Part shown: positions 1 through 7,173 of the stretch, in pieces
Numbering within the stretch: position 1 is the stretch's first letter
Layout of the letters: each line of letters opens with the position of its first letter
DNA from: Planctomycetaceae bacterium
Lineage (GTDB): Bacteria; Planctomycetota; Planctomycetia; Pirellulales; Thermoguttaceae
Direction: 5' to 3'
Assembly: GCA_015062085.1 (NCBI GenBank)
Contig: SUVI01000042.1
Span: 1 to 23,807, forward strand
DNA length: 23,807 nucleotides
Notes under the pieces: generated by a model
The model's database searches: none
The model's input: only the letters and a program-made list of their open reading frames with translations
What the model was told of the DNA's origin: nothing
Position numbers and translations under genes: made by a program

Positions 1-1108
1 CGGTGAATGAAGAGTTAATGTATCCAGTCTGACTTTCACTGGTCGTCAGGTCGAGCGTCATGTTTCCGGTGAACGGAGCGCTGAGGGTGAAATTCTTTCC
101 GTTTCCGTTGATCTTCAAAGTGCCGCCGGAAACGACGTTCCCCGACGTGTTTTGGCTGTCTACCGCTCCGCTGAGTGTGAGTGCCGAGCCGGTATTGTTC
201 GTGATGTTCAGCGTCCGATTATTCAGGTGGATCGGATTTGCGAGATTGAATCCGGAGTAGGACTGCCCGGACTTTCCGAGATTCAGATTCGCGTTCGTCA
301 CCATGTAGATCGCTCCGGAACCGAAGGCGGTCTGCTCGCCAATCGTGATTTTGTGAGATAGATTCGGCCACTGTGCATCACCGATGTAGGTGTCTGCGGT
401 ATAGGTGTTCGCACCGTAGATATTGTATGTATTTCCGCTGTTTTCCTTTAGTGCGATAGTGAATCGGACGTCTTTGGCGTTTGGATCCTGCGAAATGACT
501 CCGCTGACGGTGATCGAACCGCCGTATGCTGCGCGGATGGAGGCCTGAGAGCCGGTCAGGACGATCGCGTTGTTGAGCGAGAGGTTCCCCTTTCCAGAGG
601 TATTATCGTTTACGAGGTTGCCGTTTAGGTAGATCACTCCGCTGCCGATGCAGTCCTGCGAGGTGACGTGAAGGCGTCCGCCGTTGATGTAGGTCGCGCC
701 GGTCCAGCCGTTGGCTTCGTTTTTCAGACGGGTAATATTGTCGCCGGAGGGACTGAACGAGACGGAAACGTTTCCGATGATCGTCGGCGCCAGACCGTCA
801 TTCGTCTTGGAGCTGACGATCGTGATCAGCGATGTATCCGTGCTGGTATTCGTGATGGTTCCTGTGCCGTTGATGAGCGTGACCTGCGTTGCCGTGTCTG
901 TCGGATGTCCGAGATCAAAACCGTTCAAATCAAGCGTAACCCCATCTGCGATACTGACCGTTCCGGAGTACGCATAATCGTCTGTCATTGTCATGTTTGC
1001 GGTAATGTTCGCGTCTGCGTAAAGTTCGGAACACATTGGCACCGTGAGCGAGGCAAGCGACAAAACGGAACTTAAAACTCGTTTTTTGTGGGATTTACTG
1101 TTTTTCAT
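1..1108 (-). CDS. Secreted autotransporter-type beta-strand-repeat protein, 5' part only (runs off the window)
   Basis: The minus strand is open from the ATG at 1106-1108 to the window edge, about 369 codons. The N-terminus is a signal peptide: a basic start (MKNSKSHKKR), a hydrophobic Leu/Ser/Val stretch and a likely cleavage after SELYA near residue 31. The mature part is rich in Asn, Thr, Gly and Ser with short beta-strand repeats typical of passenger-associated (PATR) repeats, such as NGWTGATYINGGRLHV near residue 135 and GANTYTADTYIGD later. Such proteins form long beta-helices at the cell surface. The C-terminus, which would show a beta-barrel, PEP-CTERM or other anchor, lies outside the window. 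A promoter and a small leader hairpin precede it. The Shine-Dalgarno is weak (AGAAGAAAG). The family call is good; ligand and function are unknown. Confidence 0.85.
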   Translation of the reverse strand, partial: MKNSKSHKKRVLSSVLSLASLTVPMCSELYADANITANMTMTDDYAYSGTVSIADGVTLDLNGFDLGHPTDTATQVTLINGTGTITNTSTDTSLITIVSSKTNDGLAPTIIGNVSVSFSPSGDNITRLKNEANGWTGATYINGGRLHVTSQDCIGSGVIYLNGNLVNDNTSGKGNLSLNNAIVLTGSQASIRAAYGGSITVSGVISQDPNAKDVRFTIALKENSGNTYNIYGANTYTADTYIGDAQWPNLSHKITIGEQTAFGSGAIYMVTNANLNLGKSGQSYSGFNLANPIHLNNRTLNITNNTGSALTLSGAVDSQNTSGNVVSGGTLKINGNGKNFTLSAPFTGNMTLDLTTSESQTGYINSSFT

Positions 1109-1130
1109 GACGGAAACTTTCTTCTGCGGC

Positions 1131-1146
1131 GTGTCTGAACAGACAC
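1131..1146 (-). promoter_or_regulatory. Small hairpin in the leader of the beta-strand-repeat gene
   Basis: GTGTCT and AGACAC form a perfect 6-bp stem around a 4-base loop, ending about 22 bases before the ATG at 1108. It lies between the predicted promoter and the ribosome-binding region, so it would be in the mRNA leader. It has no T-tract and is therefore not a terminator. A role in translation or mRNA stability is only a guess. Confidence 0.4.
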
Positions 1147-1179
1147 TTTATTTAAACATAAACTTCCAAACATACCGAC

Positions 1180-1207
1180 AGTATAGATCGGAGGCCGAAA
1201 AAATCAA
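1180..1207 (-). promoter_or_regulatory. Sigma70-type promoter for the beta-strand-repeat gene
   Basis: Read on the minus strand, TTGATT (1202-1207) and TATACT (1180-1185) are separated by 16 bases, close to the sigma70 consensus. It points at the gene starting at 1108, giving a leader of roughly 65 bases. It suggests that this gene is transcribed independently of ppk upstream. An AT-rich inverted repeat just before it (CAAAATT 1209-1215, AATTTTG 1222-1228) might end ppk transcription but is weak. Confidence 0.6.
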
Positions 1208-1286
1208 GCAAAATTTTTTGGAATTTTGAAAAAAAACGAAATTTTTCTATGTTTACCAAATTTTTATCCGATTTTTCTGAGTATTC

Positions 1287-3704
1287 TCATGATTCGGGCC
1301 GCTGCAGCGGAATGTACTGCGTTGGCATACTGGTCTGGATATTCGCAGCTTCGACCGATTCAATGTGGAAAAACTCCTGAGCACGGATCTTTTTCCCGTC
1401 TTTTCCGACTGTTCGTTTCGTCCAAGTTCCGTCCGGATGGAGGATCTGAGATTTCTGGTTGTCTGCAAGGTAAATGTCGAGTATCTTTCGGATCCTTTTA
1501 CGGAGTTTTTTTGAAAGGATCGGGAAGATGATCTCCAGACGATGCTCCAGATTGCGCGTCATCCAGTCGGAACTGGCGAGATAGATCTCACTGTCGCCGC
1601 CGTTATGGAAGCAGAAAATGCGTGCGTGTTCCAGGAAACGGTCGATGATGGAGGTGACCTCGATGTTTTCGGAAAGCCCAGGGACACCGGGACGCAGGCA
1701 GCAGATCCCGCGGACATTCAGGCGGATCTTGACTCCATGCTGGGAGGCACGGTAGAGCGCTTCGATGATGTCCGGGTCTTCGAGGGAATTGACTTTTGCA
1801 AGGATGCTCCCGGGCTGATCCTGCGTGGAGATGGCGATCTCGCGGTCAATGAGTTCTAAAAAACGGCGTTTTAGGTGCATCGGTTCGACGGTCAGACGCT
1901 TCCAGCCCACGGACTCGGAGTAGCCCGTCAGGATGTTGAAGAACGCGGCAACGTCACTTGCGATTTCCGGATTGCTCGTCATCAGTGCGATATCGGAGTA
2001 AAATCGGGCCGTTTTGTCGTTGTAGTTTCCGGTCGAAAGGTGAACGTACCTTCGGATCCTCCCCTTTTCTCTGCGAATGATGAGCATTGCCTTTGCGTGC
2101 GTCTTCAGCCCTGCGATCCCGTAAATGACGTGACAGCCTGCGGTTTCGAGCTGCCGGGTCCACTGGAGGTTTTGCGACTCGTCGAACCTAGCGCGCAGCT
2201 CGACTAGGACGGAGACCTCTTTTCCGTTTTGCGCAGCCTTGATGAGCGCTTTCACGATGGGAGAATCACCGCTTGTTCGGTAGAGTGTCTGTTTGATCGC
2301 GAGGACGTCCGGATCCGCTGCCGCCGATTCTAGGAGGTCGATCACCGGGGTGAATTTCTCATACGGCATGAAGAGCATGACGTCGTCCTGCGCGAGGCGT
2401 TCATAGAGATCGCCGCAGTCTTTCAGGTCGATCGGATCGACGGGCTTCCATTCGCGGTAGCAGACATCCAGCAGACGATGATTCCCAGCGAGTTCATGCA
2501 GGACAGTGGCATCGAGCGGAGCGTCTATTTCGTAAATGTCGCGTTCGGTCAAATTCAGCAGCTGGGCGATTTTTTGGCGTATCTGCGGAGCTCCGTTTGC
2601 CGAGAGTTCCAGACGCACGACATCGCGGTATTTGCGCGAGAGGACCGCATTTTGCACTTCTTGGGCAAAGTCAGGCTGGAAACGGTCTTCGATGGGAACG
2701 TCTTCGTCCCGAGTGATCCTGAAAACAGAGTGTGAGAGGATCTCGCAGCCGGGAAAGAGCAGGTCGGCATTTTCGGCAATGACCTGTTCCAGAAATGCAT
2801 AGGAGGTCTGCTCTGTTGAGGTGAAAAACTTCACGAAACGTGAGATCTGGGTCGGGACCGGGATCACTGCGAGTTTTTCCTTAAATTCGATCTCCTGCGG
2901 CGGCAGTTTACGGCCGCGGCTGCGTCGCGGAGTGATTTTTTTGCTCGCAAGACTCTTCATGCGTTTTACTTTGGAAGTTTGGAGCTCTGAAATACCGGAA
3001 CGTGCGTTTTTTTCAGACTCTGTGGTCTCTTCGGAGGAAGAAAACGATCTATCGGCGTCTTCTTTTTTCGTTTTTTCCTTTTGGGAGCCTTTCTTGCGGT
3101 GTGTTTGCGGAGCCGTTTCCTGTGTATGTTCCTGATTCGTTTGCGAGGCGGACGATTTTAAATCGCTAATGCTCGCCGGGACTTTCATCCAAAGCGCGAC
3201 GTAGAGCTGAAGAGCCGGTAAAAGCGGCATTGGGTGAATGTCTTCAAGCGCCAAAGGTGTAAGGATGGGAAGGATCTCCGATTCGAAACTGCCGCGGAGC
3301 CACGTTTGGGCACTTTCGCTCATTTGAGAATACGAGGCGACTTCCAGTCCGTAGGTCTTCATAGCGTTCAAGGCTTTGCGGATCGCTGCTGACTGAATAC
3401 TGACCAGTTCATGCGCCTTTTCAGAGATCCCTTCAAGCAGTTCTTCCGCCTTTCTTGCCGAGTTGACCGAGGTCTCCCGGTCTGCACGGAGTTTCTGGTG
3501 TGCGCTGGCGACGCGAACTTTGAAAAATTCGTCAAGATTCGAGCTGGTGATCGCCAGGAATTTTAAACGTTCCGCAAACGGCACCGTTTCGTCCAGTCCT
3601 TCCTGAAGCACGCGATAGTTGAACGCCAGCCAGCTCAGGTCACGTGCGAAAAAGTTTTCCGGATGGTCTGTGGGGATCCGGTGATTTGATTTTTTCTGAC
3701 TCAT
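1287..3704 (-). CDS. ppk: Polyphosphate kinase 1 with an inserted charged linker
   Basis: PPK1 reversibly transfers the gamma-phosphate of ATP to inorganic polyphosphate. All four PPK1 regions are visible: the N-terminal domain (RDLSWLAFNYRVL at 21-33, SSNLDEFF at 54-61 with the ATP-contacting Asn), the head domain, and two phospholipase-D-like C-terminal domains. His536 in LKTHAKAML matches the autophosphorylated His435 of the E. coli enzyme, and His693 in FLEHARIF matches the second conserved His592. KQTLYRT (471-477) and STGNYND (557-563) are family hallmarks. At 805 residues it is longer than the usual 690-720, because residues about 183-268 of the head domain are a Lys/Glu/Ser-rich disordered-looking insertion. 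The start ATG has GGAAAG about 10 bases upstream. The Ppx/GppA-family gene lies upstream on the same strand. Confidence 0.97.
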   Translation of the reverse strand: MSQKKSNHRIPTDHPENFFARDLSWLAFNYRVLQEGLDETVPFAERLKFLAITSSNLDEFFKVRVASAHQKLRADRETSVNSARKAEELLEGISEKAHELVSIQSAAIRKALNAMKTYGLEVASYSQMSESAQTWLRGSFESEILPILTPLALEDIHPMPLLPALQLYVALWMKVPASISDLKSSASQTNQEHTQETAPQTHRKKGSQKEKTKKEDADRSFSSSEETTESEKNARSGISELQTSKVKRMKSLASKKITPRRSRGRKLPPQEIEFKEKLAVIPVPTQISRFVKFFTSTEQTSYAFLEQVIAENADLLFPGCEILSHSVFRITRDEDVPIEDRFQPDFAQEVQNAVLSRKYRDVVRLELSANGAPQIRQKIAQLLNLTERDIYEIDAPLDATVLHELAGNHRLLDVCYREWKPVDPIDLKDCGDLYERLAQDDVMLFMPYEKFTPVIDLLESAAADPDVLAIKQTLYRTSGDSPIVKALIKAAQNGKEVSVLVELRARFDESQNLQWTRQLETAGCHVIYGIAGLKTHAKAMLIIRREKGRIRRYVHLSTGNYNDKTARFYSDIALMTSNPEIASDVAAFFNILTGYSESVGWKRLTVEPMHLKRRFLELIDREIAISTQDQPGSILAKVNSLEDPDIIEALYRASQHGVKIRLNVRGICCLRPGVPGLSENIEVTSIIDRFLEHARIFCFHNGGDSEIYLASSDWMTRNLEHRLEIIFPILSKKLRKRIRKILDIYLADNQKSQILHPDGTWTKRTVGKDGKKIRAQEFFHIESVEAANIQTSMPTQYIPLQRPES

Positions 3705-4048
3705 TTCTGATCGCTTTCCAGTGGATTCTGATTTTTTATGTTTGGGGGAGGCTTGGTAAATTTAAGGGCATGCGGTACGGATCGCTTCATTTTCAGCACC
3801 GACAGTACTTGCAGCATTTACAGAGCTCCAGCCCGTTTTGTTTGGGGAACCAATTTTGTTTGGGGAACCAATTTTGTTTGGGGAACCAATTTTGTTTGGG
3901 GAACCAATTTTGTTTGGGGAGCTCATTTTGTTTGGGGAACCAATTTTGTTTGGGGAGCTCATTTTGTTTGGGGAGCTCATTTTGTTTGGGGAGCTCATTT
4001 TGTTTGATGTGTGCATTGCGTGCAAATTGTATGTGGAACCTGCGTGAA
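3705..4048. other. Intergenic gap between the Ppx/GppA gene and ppk
   Basis: This 344-base gap separates two genes on the minus strand and is dominated by the 18-bp tandem array at 3836-4006. The flank nearest ppk holds one degenerate unit-like sequence around 3734-3752 (ATGTTTGGGGGAGG). I see no convincing terminator after the upstream gene and no convincing promoter for ppk, so read-through transcription across the array is possible. Both strands of the array stay open because 18 is a multiple of three, but nothing supports coding. Confidence 0.6.
3836..4006. repeat. 18-bp tandem repeat array, nine and a half copies, two unit variants
   Basis: Nine contiguous 18-bp units begin at 3836, followed by a half unit (TTTTGTTTG, 3998-4006). 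All share TTTTGTTTGGGGA. The last positions come in two forms: A ends ACCAA and B ends GCTCA. The order is A A A A B A B B B. Within each type the units are identical, which indicates recent expansion and homogenisation. Type B contains the palindrome GAGCTC; type A contains TTGGGGAACCAA, whose ends are complementary. On the minus strand each B unit reads CAAAATGAGC, so the array repeatedly presents an ATG. There are no spacers, so it is not a CRISPR array. Confidence 0.97.
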
Positions 4049-5599
4049 TTATGTGCGAAAGAGGATACGGATGCCGAAAATGTCCTCGAACATCTTTCCC
4101 TGCGTTTCGAGCGAACGCGCTTTCAGGAGTATGGTGTCGTCCGGCGGGAGGATGACGGTTAATTCGTCGCCGGACCGTTCAAACTCAAGGGCGTTCGGAT
4201 CGTGAAAATTTCCGTGATTTAGAGCGTCCGCAATGCGCAGTATCGCAGCGAGTTTGCTGATGGCGACCCGCGTCTCACGCGAAAGTGACATGAAGGAGGT
4301 GTGGGAATACTTTGGAGCGGATCGGTAACTGTAACGTGCGATAAAGGCCGTCATTTCCGTTTCAGCTCGCCGCAGACCAAAGATCTCCGAGTTGCCGATG
4401 AGGTAAAACGAGTGCTTGTGGAACGAGCGATTGTTTACGAATCGACCGCAGTTTTGAAGGATCGCAGAGACCTGAAGGAGGAGTCTGTAGCGCGGCGAAA
4501 GACCGTGTTCTGCCTTCATTTCGTCAAAAAGCCGAACGGCAAACTGTCCAGTCTGTGACGCATGTTCGAGGTCCACGTGAAATTTTTCGGCGAGTTTTCG
4601 TGCTGCGTCGAGTACCGCGTCCTGATAGTCGGAATTTTCGAACCCCCAAACCTCACGGGCAATGGCGCGAAGGATGCCGTGGCGCATGGATGAGAGGCTG
4701 ACCTGAAAGGAGGAAACGGAAGTTCTCTGGAGGATCTCCTGGTAGGTCAGGAAGGCTGGAACTGTCGTTTCCGCCGTCTGGAAATTCAGTCCAAATGTAC
4801 GGCAGAGCTGCGGCGTGTCCATTTTCAGGCAGCGTTCGACCAGTCCGTTGAATCGGCTCATGCGCACACGCTTAAAGTTTCCCATGCTTGACGGCGCACC
4901 GAGCTGTCGGGCAACGAAACGAGGTTCAGACCCCATCATTAGAACGTGATCCACTTCGCCAAATGAGAAATACGATTCTGCCGCGGTAAGGAGTTCATGG
5001 ATCGCGTGACGGAAAATGGAGACGCTGTTTTCGGGGAGTTCGTTTCCGGAAACGAGCTGTTCTCGCATTCGGATCGCGCCGAGATTGAGACTCTGCGAGT
5101 TCACGACCGTTCCGCCGCGCAGGACTGCCAAGAGCGTGCTTCCGCCGCCGACATTGACGATCAGGACGTTTTTGTCCTTCGCAATGAAATCATTCCGCAG
5201 CTCATCCTGAACTGCCGTAACGATGAACTGGACCTCTTCTGCCGGATCGATGATCTCCACTTCAAGCCCCGTGGCGATGCGGATCCGGTCAATGAAAATG
5301 TCGGCGTTCGGAGCTTCGCGGATCGAAGCCGTCGCGACGACGCGAATGTGGTGTACATCATATTGGGTAAAGAGTTTTCGGAAACTCTTTAGGATCTCGA
5401 TCCCCACACGCATGGACTGTGCCGAAAGACCGCCCCGCCGAAACGTTTCCTTGCCAAACCAGACACCGCGGGCCAGTTGTTCGAGGATCTCGATCCGTCC
5501 GTCCGAGTAGGACTCTGCGATCGTACAGCGTATCGTATTGGTCCCAATGTCGACCGCTGCGATCATTTTCGGGGAAGTGGTTTCTGCCAGAGCGTCCAT
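4049..5599 (-). CDS. Ppx/GppA-family exopolyphosphatase-like protein with altered active site
   Basis: The fold is clear: an ASKHA N-terminal domain starting VDIGTNTIRC (Asp17), VVATASIREAPN near 88-98, an EE pair at 121-122 matching the catalytic Glu121 region of E. coli PPX, and a C-terminal HD-like helical domain (HKHSFYLIGNSE near 394-405). Members degrade polyphosphate or (p)ppGpp. Here the second phosphate motif, normally DIGGGSTE, is NVGGGSTLL: Asp becomes Asn149 and the catalytic Glu becomes Leu156. The HD dyad is Gln382-Asn383. Activity is therefore uncertain. The start at 5599 is chosen over an in-frame codon at 5713 because a strong promoter lies between them, GAAG precedes the ATG, and homology begins just after it. 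It is 516 residues and lies upstream of ppk on the same strand. Confidence 0.9.
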   Translation of the reverse strand: MDALAETTSPKMIAAVDIGTNTIRCTIAESYSDGRIEILEQLARGVWFGKETFRRGGLSAQSMRVGIEILKSFRKLFTQYDVHHIRVVATASIREAPNADIFIDRIRIATGLEVEIIDPAEEVQFIVTAVQDELRNDFIAKDKNVLIVNVGGGSTLLAVLRGGTVVNSQSLNLGAIRMREQLVSGNELPENSVSIFRHAIHELLTAAESYFSFGEVDHVLMMGSEPRFVARQLGAPSSMGNFKRVRMSRFNGLVERCLKMDTPQLCRTFGLNFQTAETTVPAFLTYQEILQRTSVSSFQVSLSSMRHGILRAIAREVWGFENSDYQDAVLDAARKLAEKFHVDLEHASQTGQFAVRLFDEMKAEHGLSPRYRLLLQVSAILQNCGRFVNNRSFHKHSFYLIGNSEIFGLRRAETEMTAFIARYSYRSAPKYSHTSFMSLSRETRVAISKLAAILRIADALNHGNFHDPNALEFERSGDELTVILPPDDTILLKARSLETQGKMFEDIFGIRILFRT

Positions 5600-5660
5600 T
5601 TGATCTTCATTTCGATTTCTGAAATTTTGGGGAATGGGGGCACGTGTCCCCGACACTAAA

Positions 5661-5689
5661 ATTTTAGCACACAAAAGAGGGAAAGTCAA
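5661..5689 (-). promoter_or_regulatory. Strong sigma70-type promoter for the Ppx/GppA gene
   Basis: On the minus strand TTGACT (5684-5689) and TAAAAT (5661-5666) are 17 bases apart, close to the ideal sigma70 layout. The expected start of transcription is near 5654, about 55 bases before the chosen ATG at 5599. This argues against translation starting at the earlier in-frame codon at 5713. Confidence 0.75.
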
Positions 5690-5836
5690 GGCCTGCCCCA
5701 TGCCGGAAAGCAAAAGGAGGAAAAGAAAACCGTTTTTTTCTGAATTTTTGGAATATTTTTACGGGATCGGAGTCTGGCGGTCGTATTGCGGAAAGACAAA
5801 GAGAAGCTGAGATGAAAGAAATGCCCCCAAAAGCCG

Positions 5837-5873
5837 AAAAAAATCCGGACGGCTCGATCCGCGGGACGTCCGG
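5837..5873 (-). terminator. Rho-independent terminator of the transglutaminase-like gene
   Basis: On the minus strand CCGGACG (5867-5873) pairs with CGTCCGG (5845-5851), followed at once by ATTTTTTT. An outer pairing of TTTGGGGG (5874-5881) with CCCCCAAA (5824-5831) flanks it, making a larger two-tier structure spanning the T-tract. It sits about 30 bases after the stop codon at 5908. Confidence 0.85.
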
Positions 5874-5907
5874 TTTGGGGGTGATGTGAGACAGGCGCGC
5901 CGCCGCG

Positions 5908-6888
5908 TTACGGCGTCACGACTTCACTGATCCACTGATAGTGCGGCTGGAATTTACTCTTCGCCTTCATCTGCTGCGGGAGGTAGCGGTATTTTTTGCG
6001 GTCGCCCGGCATCGAGAAATTGTCGCCTTTCTGCAAGATGATGTACTGGAACGGCATTTCGCCAAACGCTTTGTCGCCGGCGGGCTGGCATGGGAACCAG
6101 AAACCGTCGCCGTTTTCATTTTCAAGATAGAACTCCGCATAGCAATGTTCCGGCACCCAGACCGTTCGTGCCGGGATCCCCTTCGCGCGGCAGATAGCGA
6201 TGAAGAGAGAGGAAAGTTCCTCACAGTCGCCCGTTCCGTCCTTCAGAGCGGCCAGCGCGCCTTTCAGATCGCCGTTTTCGTACTGGATGTTTGCCTGGAC
6301 CCAGTCGTAGACCGCCTCAACTTCATCCCAGGCATTTTCTGCGTCCGTTCCGATCGTTCGGGCCAGTTTCGCGATGGCTTTGTCTTTCGATTCGATCTTT
6401 TCGTTTGGTTTCAGGTAAAGCCCAAATGATTTGGGCAGTTTTTTCAGATCGGGTTTCACGAAACCTTCCGTATTTTCAGGTTTGACCTGGGTGGAAGACT
6501 CGCATTCGAAGCGGGTCACGACCTCTGCCGTTTCTCCAGCGGGGAGAGACGGGATCCGGATGACCATCAGTGCCGATCCGCCGCGCTGTTTCTGAATGGA
6601 GACTTTGGCGTACGGAGAGTGTTTCTCTTCCACGATCTTAACTTTCTGTTCCGGCCAGCTGACGGGGATCGGGACCGTTGCGATGACGCCCGTCACGGGT
6701 GCACGGCGGGCCGTGAGTTTTAGACCGCAGTCCCAGTACTGGACGATCGATTCACCAAGCTCACACCCTCCTTTGGGGATCTCGGTCCCGTCTTCCGTCA
6801 CATCATCGCGAAACTGTCCGAATGCAGCCGCTGTGCAGAAAAAAAGTGCAAGGGCTGAAATACTGAAAATGTTCCATTTATTTTTCAT
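5908..6888 (-). CDS. Secreted transglutaminase-like (papain-fold) protein
   Basis: This 326-residue protein has a signal peptide (MKNKWNIFSISALALFFC..., cleavage near AFG-Q25). An all-beta N-terminal half of about 150 residues is followed by a transglutaminase core. The catalytic Cys222 is in GTGDCEELSSLF and His248 in VPEHCYAEFY. The usual third residue, an Asp in a WxPxDPT-like segment, is Gln268 here (WFPCQPAGD). These domains act as cysteine proteases, cross-linkers or amidases; in secreted bacterial proteins the substrate is usually unknown. The gene appears monocistronic: divergent tyrS lies upstream and a terminator follows. The ATG at 6888 directly precedes the signal sequence, with GGGAG a few bases before it. 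The domain call is secure; the substrate is not. Confidence 0.9.
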   Translation of the reverse strand: MKNKWNIFSISALALFFCTAAAFGQFRDDVTEDGTEIPKGGCELGESIVQYWDCGLKLTARRAPVTGVIATVPIPVSWPEQKVKIVEEKHSPYAKVSIQKQRGGSALMVIRIPSLPAGETAEVVTRFECESSTQVKPENTEGFVKPDLKKLPKSFGLYLKPNEKIESKDKAIAKLARTIGTDAENAWDEVEAVYDWVQANIQYENGDLKGALAALKDGTGDCEELSSLFIAICRAKGIPARTVWVPEHCYAEFYLENENGDGFWFPCQPAGDKAFGEMPFQYIILQKGDNFSMPGDRKKYRYLPQQMKAKSKFQPHYQWISEVVTP

Positions 6889-7173
6889 GGGAAACTCCCT
6901 GATATTTCATATTGGGGCTAAAAACACACAATCTCATTTTCATTTATCGTGTACCGGATCGATTTTCATGAGTCCTGAAGCTGAGAATGCTGAAAATGTC
7001 TTGCGGAATAGGATCTTAACGAAAGGTTTTGCAGGCGCTCGTCTGGATTTTGACGGGATGTCCCCCTTGCACAAAAAAGAAAACGCATTATAATTGAATG
7101 TGTAGGAATTTTTTTGTTTTTCATCCATTTGGGAATTTAAAAAGAGAAAAAGAGAAGAAAAGGAGTCAGACCA
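6889..7173. other. Divergent intergenic region between the transglutaminase-like gene and tyrS
   Basis: These 285 bases separate two genes pointing away from each other. The half near tyrS holds a promoter (7067-7094). No clear sigma70 pair is evident for the minus-strand gene. A long open frame across this region on the minus strand is the antisense shadow of tyrS and is not considered a gene. Confidence 0.5.
7067..7094 (+). promoter_or_regulatory. Promoter of tyrS
   Basis: A perfect TATAAT lies at 7089-7094. A partial -35 (TTGCAC, 7067-7072) is 16 bases upstream. The leader to the ATG at 7174 would be about 73 bases and contains no T-box-like terminator that I can see. Confidence 0.7.

Larger units (their letters stand above)
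5600..5907. other. Intergenic region with a promoter and a terminator
   Basis: This 308-base gap lies between the transglutaminase-like gene and the Ppx/GppA gene. It holds the terminator of the former (5837-5873) and the promoter of the latter (5661-5689). Just downstream of the predicted transcription start, 5637-5652 reads GGGGGCACGTGTCCCC, a G-block and C-block around CACGTG that could be an operator or a small hairpin. No gene is supported here. Confidence 0.6.

Noticed and set aside
3836..4006. Possible CRISPR array
   Set aside because: Units are contiguous with no spacers, the unit is only 18 bp, and there are no cas genes in the window.
3644..4162. Plus-strand frame with a GNQFCL/GSSFCL repeat across the 18-bp array
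   Set aside because: All frames stay open through an 18-bp repeat. This frame overlaps the starts and ends of genes on the other strand and has no ribosome site or homology-like flanks.
5600..5713. Upstream in-frame start for the Ppx/GppA gene at 5713
   Set aside because: A near-consensus promoter (5661-5689) lies inside the extension, and family homology starts after residue 10 from the 5599 start.
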